Of a stretch of 8,148 bases of DNA, positions 4,085-8,148 are shown piece after piece. Both the position numbers and the translations under genes were made by a program. The notes beneath the pieces were generated by a model. That model saw only the letters and a program-made list of their open reading frames with translations. It did no database searches and was not told the origin of the DNA. Numbering within the stretch: the stretch's first letter is position 1; each line of letters begins with the position of its first letter. The stretch spans positions 1 through 8,148 of the forward strand of contig DPKR01000078.1 in the NCBI GenBank assembly GCA_003542415.1, in the 5' to 3' direction. Source of the stretch: Alphaproteobacteria bacterium (lineage in GTDB: Bacteria > Pseudomonadota > Alphaproteobacteria > RF32 > CAG-239).

Positions 4085-6691
4085 TTAATACTTCCCTTCA
4101 AAGGCATTGAGATAAATTTGCTTAATCTCGCTAAGCAACGGATAAACCGGATTCGCACCTGTGCATTGGTCATCAAATGCAAGCTTTGTGAGCTCATCAA
4201 GATTTTGCATAAAAGTCTTTTCATCAATACCATATTCTTTAATAGATCTTGGAATTTCAATTTCATCTTTGAGCTTAGCAACAGCATCAATGAGCAAATT
4301 AACGCGCTCATCTTCACTTGCATTTTCATCGCCCAAATACAAAACGTGAGCAATCTGCGCATAACGTTTTTTTGCTTCCGGTACTTTGTATTGCGGAAAA
4401 ATGGCTTGTTTTGTCGGCTTATCGTTTGCATTAAAACGAATAATCTGACAAATAAGCAACGCATTTGCAATACCATGCGGAATATGATACATCGCTCCCA
4501 ATTTGTGTGCCATAGAATGACACAAACCTAAAAACGCATTTGCAAAGGCCATACCGGCCATTGTTGCCGCATTGTGCATTTTTTCTCTTGCCTTCGGATC
4601 TTCTGCGCCATTTTTATATGCACTCGGTAAATACCGAAAAATTTGTTTAATTGCTTCCAAAGCAAGCGAGTTGGTGTAGTTTGTAGCCATGCAGGAAACG
4701 TACGCTTCCAAAGCATGCACCAAAGCATCAATACCGCCGGCAGCTGTTAATCCCTTCGGCATACCGTCAACAAAATTCGCATCAATAATTGCCATTGAAG
4801 GTGTTAAAGCATAATCAGCCAACGGATATTTTTGATGTGTCTTGTCATCGGTAATCACCGCAAAAGGTGTCACTTCAGAACCTGTGCCAGATGTTGTCGG
4901 AATACACACGAGCTTTGCTTTCTGCCCGAGTTCCGGAAGCTCGCAAATCCTCTTTCTGATATCCATAAAGCGCATTGCCACATCATCAAAGTTTGTTTCC
5001 GGATGCTCATACATGAGCCAAATCACTTTGGCCGCGTCCATCGGCGAACCGCCGCCTAATGCCACAATCAAATCCGGCCGATAAGTTTTCACCATTTTCA
5101 AAGCCTGCTCAATTGTTGACAAATCCGGATCCGGCTTCACATCAAAGAAAATCTGATAGTCCACCCCGATTTGTTCAAAAACATCCGTTACAGCTTTAAC
5201 CGCACCGCTGTCAAACAAAAATCTGTCGGTCACAACGAAAGCGCGTTTTTTACCTGCAAATTCACGCAACGCCAAATCCGTTGCACCGCGCTTGAAATAA
5301 ATTTTCGGAGGCACCTTAAACCACAACATATTTTCTCTCCTTTCTGCAACTGTTTTATAGTTTAATAAATGTTTCACCCCAACATTTTCACTCACCGAAT
5401 TGCCACCCCACGAACCGCAACCTAAAGTCAGCGAAGGCTCTAAACGGAAGTTGTATAAATCGCCAATTCCGCCCTGAGATGATGGGCTGTTGATTAAAAT
5501 TCTGCCTGTCGGCATCTTGCCGGCATAAAAATCTACCCTGTCTTGCACGCGTTCATCAGTGTATAAAACAGACGTATGCCCCAAACCACCGATATGCACA
5601 AGTGCATAGGCAATATCTGTTGCCTCTTCAAAATTTGAAGCCTTATACATCGTCAATATCGGTGATAATTTTTCGTGGGCATATGGATTTTCGGCACTGT
5701 AATCTTTTTGCTCAGCAAGCAAAATTTTTGTATCTTGAGGCACCTTAAACCCGGCAAGTTCTGCAATTTTCACCGCCGGTTGCCCGACAATCCCCGCATT
5801 AACTCCTTTCGGCGTCAAAATAATTTTTGCAAGTTGCGACGCCTCTTTTTTGCTCAAAAGGTGAGCCCCCCGATAAACAAATTCTTTTTTAACGGCTTCA
5901 TACACATCTTTGACAACAATCACCGATTGTTCAGAAGCACAAATCATACCGTTATCAAAAGTTTTAGATATCAAAATCGAGGAAACCGCCGTGTCAATAT
6001 CAGCTGTTTCATCGATAATCGCCGGCACATTCCCCGCACCGACACCAATTGCCGGCGTTCCGCTTGAATACGCCGCTTTAACCATCGAAAGTCCGCCTGT
6101 TGCCAAAATGCATTGAATTTTTTCATGTTTCATCAATGCGCCCGAAAGTTCCATTGTCGGCTCATCAATCCAGCCGATAATATCTTTCGGCGCACCGGCT
6201 TTAACAGCTGCATCCAAAACAACTTTAGCTGCCGCAATTGTTGATTTTTTAGCTCTCGGATGCGGCGAAAAAACAATACCGTTTCTGGTTTTTAGCGCAA
6301 GTAATGATTTGAAGATGGCTGTTGATGTCGGATTTGTTGTCGGCACAATACCGGCCAAAACGCCGAGCGGCGCTGCCAAAACTTTAATACCGTTAACCTT
6401 ATCTTCGCTGATAACGCCACAGGTTTTAACCCCTTTGTGTTTGTTGTAAATATATTCGCTTGCAAAATGGTTTTTAATGATTTTATCTTCCAAAACGCCC
6501 ATACCGGTCTCTTCGACAGCCAGTTCAGCCAGCTCGATTCGCGCCTTATTGGCAGCCTTTGCAGCCGCCTTAAAAATCGCATCCACTTTTTCTTCTGAAA
6601 ATGTGGCATATTTGCTTTGCGCCGCATGAACCCTGTCAAGAAGCTCATCCAAATCTTTCAGCGTCAATATTTTTTTTTGCTCTGTTTTCAT
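4085..6691 (-). CDS. adhE: Bifunctional acetaldehyde-CoA/alcohol dehydrogenase AdhE
   Basis: Encodes 868 residues, full length for AdhE, which reduces acetyl-CoA to acetaldehyde and then to ethanol, using two NADH, in large cytoplasmic filaments (spirosomes in known members). The N-terminal CoA-acylating aldehyde dehydrogenase domain covers about 1-440: PTTNPTST (117-124), GVGAGNVP (216-223) and the catalytic cysteine in FDNGMICASEQS (C251). The C-terminal iron-containing alcohol dehydrogenase domain begins near 458: GGGSPMDAAK (546-555), TTSGTGSEVTPF (599-610), and the four Fe ligands D655, H659, H725 and H739 in GGIDALVHALEAY, CHSMAHKLGA and HIPHG, which keep the spacing known from Escherichia coli AdhE. 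The ATG at 6689-6691 is preceded by GGAAAGG (minus strand, 6704-6710) at about 12 bp, and a lysine-rich N terminus follows. It lies 22 bp downstream of the hydrogenase stop and 2 bp before rex, in one operon. No missing active-site residue or frameshift is visible. Confidence 0.97.
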   Translation of the reverse strand: MKTEQKKILTLKDLDELLDRVHAAQSKYATFSEEKVDAIFKAAAKAANKARIELAELAVEETGMGVLEDKIIKNHFASEYIYNKHKGVKTCGVISEDKVNGIKVLAAPLGVLAGIVPTTNPTSTAIFKSLLALKTRNGIVFSPHPRAKKSTIAAAKVVLDAAVKAGAPKDIIGWIDEPTMELSGALMKHEKIQCILATGGLSMVKAAYSSGTPAIGVGAGNVPAIIDETADIDTAVSSILISKTFDNGMICASEQSVIVVKDVYEAVKKEFVYRGAHLLSKKEASQLAKIILTPKGVNAGIVGQPAVKIAELAGFKVPQDTKILLAEQKDYSAENPYAHEKLSPILTMYKASNFEEATDIAYALVHIGGLGHTSVLYTDERVQDRVDFYAGKMPTGRILINSPSSQGGIGDLYNFRLEPSLTLGCGSWGGNSVSENVGVKHLLNYKTVAERRENMLWFKVPPKIYFKRGATDLALREFAGKKRAFVVTDRFLFDSGAVKAVTDVFEQIGVDYQIFFDVKPDPDLSTIEQALKMVKTYRPDLIVALGGGSPMDAAKVIWLMYEHPETNFDDVAMRFMDIRKRICELPELGQKAKLVCIPTTSGTGSEVTPFAVITDDKTHQKYPLADYALTPSMAIIDANFVDGMPKGLTAAGGIDALVHALEAYVSCMATNYTNSLALEAIKQIFRYLPSAYKNGAEDPKAREKMHNAATMAGMAFANAFLGLCHSMAHKLGAMYHIPHGIANALLICQIIRFNANDKPTKQAIFPQYKVPEAKKRYAQIAHVLYLGDENASEDERVNLLIDAVAKLKDEIEIPRSIKEYGIDEKTFMQNLDELTKLAFDDQCTGANPVYPLLSEIKQIYLNAFEGKY

Positions 6692-6713
6692 CTTATTTTT
6701 CTACCTTTCCGTT

Positions 6714-8148
6714 TTATTTACTTTCGAGCGAATGTGCCTCTAGAGCATAATCACCAACTTTTTTAAATGCGGTTTTAACGGTATTTAACCCCGCATTTCC
6801 GCCAATACATCCGCCCTCACAACACATTACCTCAACAAGATTGCCGGCTTCGCATTGACCTTTTTTAGCATATTTTCGAAGCTCATGCAAACTTTCTTTG
6901 TTCAATCCGTTGATTATAACAGGCTTAATTGCGTCGGGCTCACCGCGCCATGCTGCCATAACCGAACGTGCCACCCCGCCGGAAACCCCAAATTCGCGAG
7001 CTTCTTTAGAGCTTTTATAAGCAAATTCCTTTTTTTCACATGATCCGACATCAATCCCCATTGCAACAAATATAGCATCGAGCTCTTCAAAGTTCAAAAC
7101 ATAATTGATGTTAGAGTTGTCCAAAACCTCACGACGTTTTGCAAAACAGGGGCTGATAAACACTGCCACTGCATCCGGATGTTCTTTTTTCACAATCTCT
7201 GCCGTATAATAGAGCGGTGTTTTTGCATCTGAAACATAAGGTTTCATTTCCGGCAAATATTTTTTTACAAGCTCATTATACGCCGCGCAACAAGAGGTTG
7301 TCATAAACGGCGCCCCGTTTTTTAAACGTCTTTCAAAATCTTTTGCTTCTGTTTTAGCTGTCATATCAGCACCTTGAGCCACTTCATAAACATCAAAAAA
7401 GCCTGCTTTTTTGAACGCATCTTTTAGCTGTTCGGCCTCGCAAGGCAAATGTCCGACAAGCGCCGGCGCAAACATGGCGACCACCTTTTTGCCTTCTTTA
7501 ATACATTCTAAAACATCAATAATTTGGCTTTTGGCATGCGTTGCCCCAAACGGACAAGCAATCACACACTTGCCGCAAGAAATACATTTTTCATGATCAA
7601 TATGCGCAAAGCCGTCCTCCCCTTTGGCAATTGCCCCGACAGGACAAGCTTCTTCACAAGGCACAATCGTTTTCACAATGGCATGATACGGACAAGCTTT
7701 TATACACATGCCACACTTCTTGCATTTTTCCTGATTAATCACGGACCTGCCGTTCATATGCTCAATTGCCCCAAATTTACAAGTAGCCAAACATGGTTTT
7801 GCCACACAGCTTTGGCAAAGTTCCGTCACAAAAATTTTAGATGACGGACATCCTTTGCATGCATTTTGCAAAACCGTCAGAGGGTGTTCCTCCGGCTTCT
7901 TGCGTTTCAACGCTCTGTGTGCAAAATCAGATAAAAGCGTGCGTTCATCATCTTCTTCCATTGCAAAACCGAGCCCTGCAATAGCACGTGAACGTAAAAT
8001 TGCTCTTTCCTTATAAACGCAACACCTGAAAGGAACTTCACTTCCTTTCGGCCTCATATCATACGGAATCAACCGCACATTTTCTTCAAAATTGTCCGAT
8101 ATAAATGCTTTGACAAGACGCACTAAAATTTCTTTTTTAAGCTCTTTT
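6714..8148 (-). CDS. Monomeric [FeFe] hydrogenase, group-B-like (5' end outside window)
   Basis: The frame is open to the right edge, so the gene is 5'-partial. Residues are counted from a GTG at 8121-8123. That GTG is probably internal: the upstream frame reads KELKKEILV, which resembles the family's N terminus, and no ribosome-binding site precedes it. Order of domains: an N-terminal cysteine cluster (C89, C92, C103, C106, C111, C115); two ferredoxin-type [4Fe-4S] motifs CxxCxxCxxxCP (134-145 and 180-191) with C156/C160 between them; then the H-cluster domain. H-cluster motifs are L1 TSCCAAY (276-282), L2 SPCFAK (324-329) and L3 EVMCCEGGCIGG (431-442). Cluster ligands are expected at C279, C326, C435 and C439, with C278 as the proton-relay Cys. 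The variants (Ala after CC, Ser before PC, CCEGGC) match group B rather than the TSCCP/MPC/ACPGGC of group A. The enzyme couples ferredoxin-type electrons to H2 production or oxidation. It needs HydEFG maturases, which are not seen here. Confidence 0.9.
   Translation of the reverse strand, partial: KELKKEILVRLVKAFISDNFEENVRLIPYDMRPKGSEVPFRCCVYKERAILRSRAIAGLGFAMEEDDERTLLSDFAHRALKRKKPEEHPLTVLQNACKGCPSSKIFVTELCQSCVAKPCLATCKFGAIEHMNGRSVINQEKCKKCGMCIKACPYHAIVKTIVPCEEACPVGAIAKGEDGFAHIDHEKCISCGKCVIACPFGATHAKSQIIDVLECIKEGKKVVAMFAPALVGHLPCEAEQLKDAFKKAGFFDVYEVAQGADMTAKTEAKDFERRLKNGAPFMTTSCCAAYNELVKKYLPEMKPYVSDAKTPLYYTAEIVKKEHPDAVAVFISPCFAKRREVLDNSNINYVLNFEELDAIFVAMGIDVGSCEKKEFAYKSSKEAREFGVSGGVARSVMAAWRGEPDAIKPVIINGLNKESLHELRKYAKKGQCEAGNLVEVMCCEGGCIGGNAGLNTVKTAFKKVGDYALEAHSLESK

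Noticed and set aside
3992..4531. Open frames on the plus strand and other minus frames over rex and adhE
   Set aside because: They are shadows of well-supported rex and adhE reading frames, with no ribosome-binding sites or recognisable domains.
5675..6067. 130-residue plus-strand open frame antisense to adhE
   Set aside because: It lies wholly within the conserved aldehyde dehydrogenase domain on the other strand. The composition looks like an antisense reading and there is no start signal.
8121..8123. GTG as the true start of the hydrogenase
   Set aside because: The frame is open upstream to the window edge with family-like residues (KELKKEILV), and no Shine-Dalgarno lies at proper spacing. 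The gene is treated as 5'-partial.

Overview
The window looks like a piece of chromosome from an AT-rich, Gram-negative, fermentative anaerobe. The Gram-negative assignment rests on a signal-peptide-bearing outer-membrane beta-barrel protein and an OpgB-type periplasmic phosphoglycerol transferase. The anaerobic lifestyle rests on AdhE, a Rex-type NADH sensor and a monomeric [FeFe] hydrogenase. A host-associated, possibly gut-dwelling proteobacterium (perhaps an uncultured alphaproteobacterial lineage) would fit. That placement is inference only, because no rRNA or other phylogenetic marker is present.

Layout. Positions 1-95 hold a long imperfect hairpin at the 3' end of a minus-strand outer-membrane beta-barrel gene (109-675). 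A 138-bp divergent intergenic region follows. Next is a plus-strand two-gene unit with a 4-bp ATGA overlap: a family-5 (UDGb-type) uracil-DNA glycosylase (814-1449) and an OpgB/LTA-synthase-family membrane transferase (1446-3230). Positions 3231-3479 hold no gene but carry a strongly structured repeat region. It contains two direct copies spaced exactly 102 bp apart, the second enclosed by a perfect 17-bp inverted repeat whose right arm runs into the rex stop codon. The rest of the window is one minus-strand operon, transcribed from the right edge leftward: an [FeFe] hydrogenase with group-B-like motifs (6714 to beyond 8148, 5' end outside the window), adhE (4085-6691) and rex (3480-4082), with gaps of 22 and 2 bp.

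How the genes work together. The operon is a redox-balancing module. AdhE re-oxidises NADH by reducing acetyl-CoA to ethanol, the hydrogenase exchanges electrons with protons/H2, and Rex is the expected NADH/NAD-responsive repressor of such genes. The Rex operator is expected upstream of the hydrogenase start, outside the window, and I found no convincing Rex site inside it. The UDG and OpgB-like genes belong to unrelated pathways (DNA repair and envelope modification) and appear to be only transcriptionally and translationally coupled.

The least explained material is non-coding. A small hairpin core (TGTAC stem, A-rich loop, GTACA stem) occurs three times, each time 3' of a minus-strand gene and inside a larger palindrome. 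One complete element (3371-3481) looks like a palindromic or MITE-like insertion flanked by TA.
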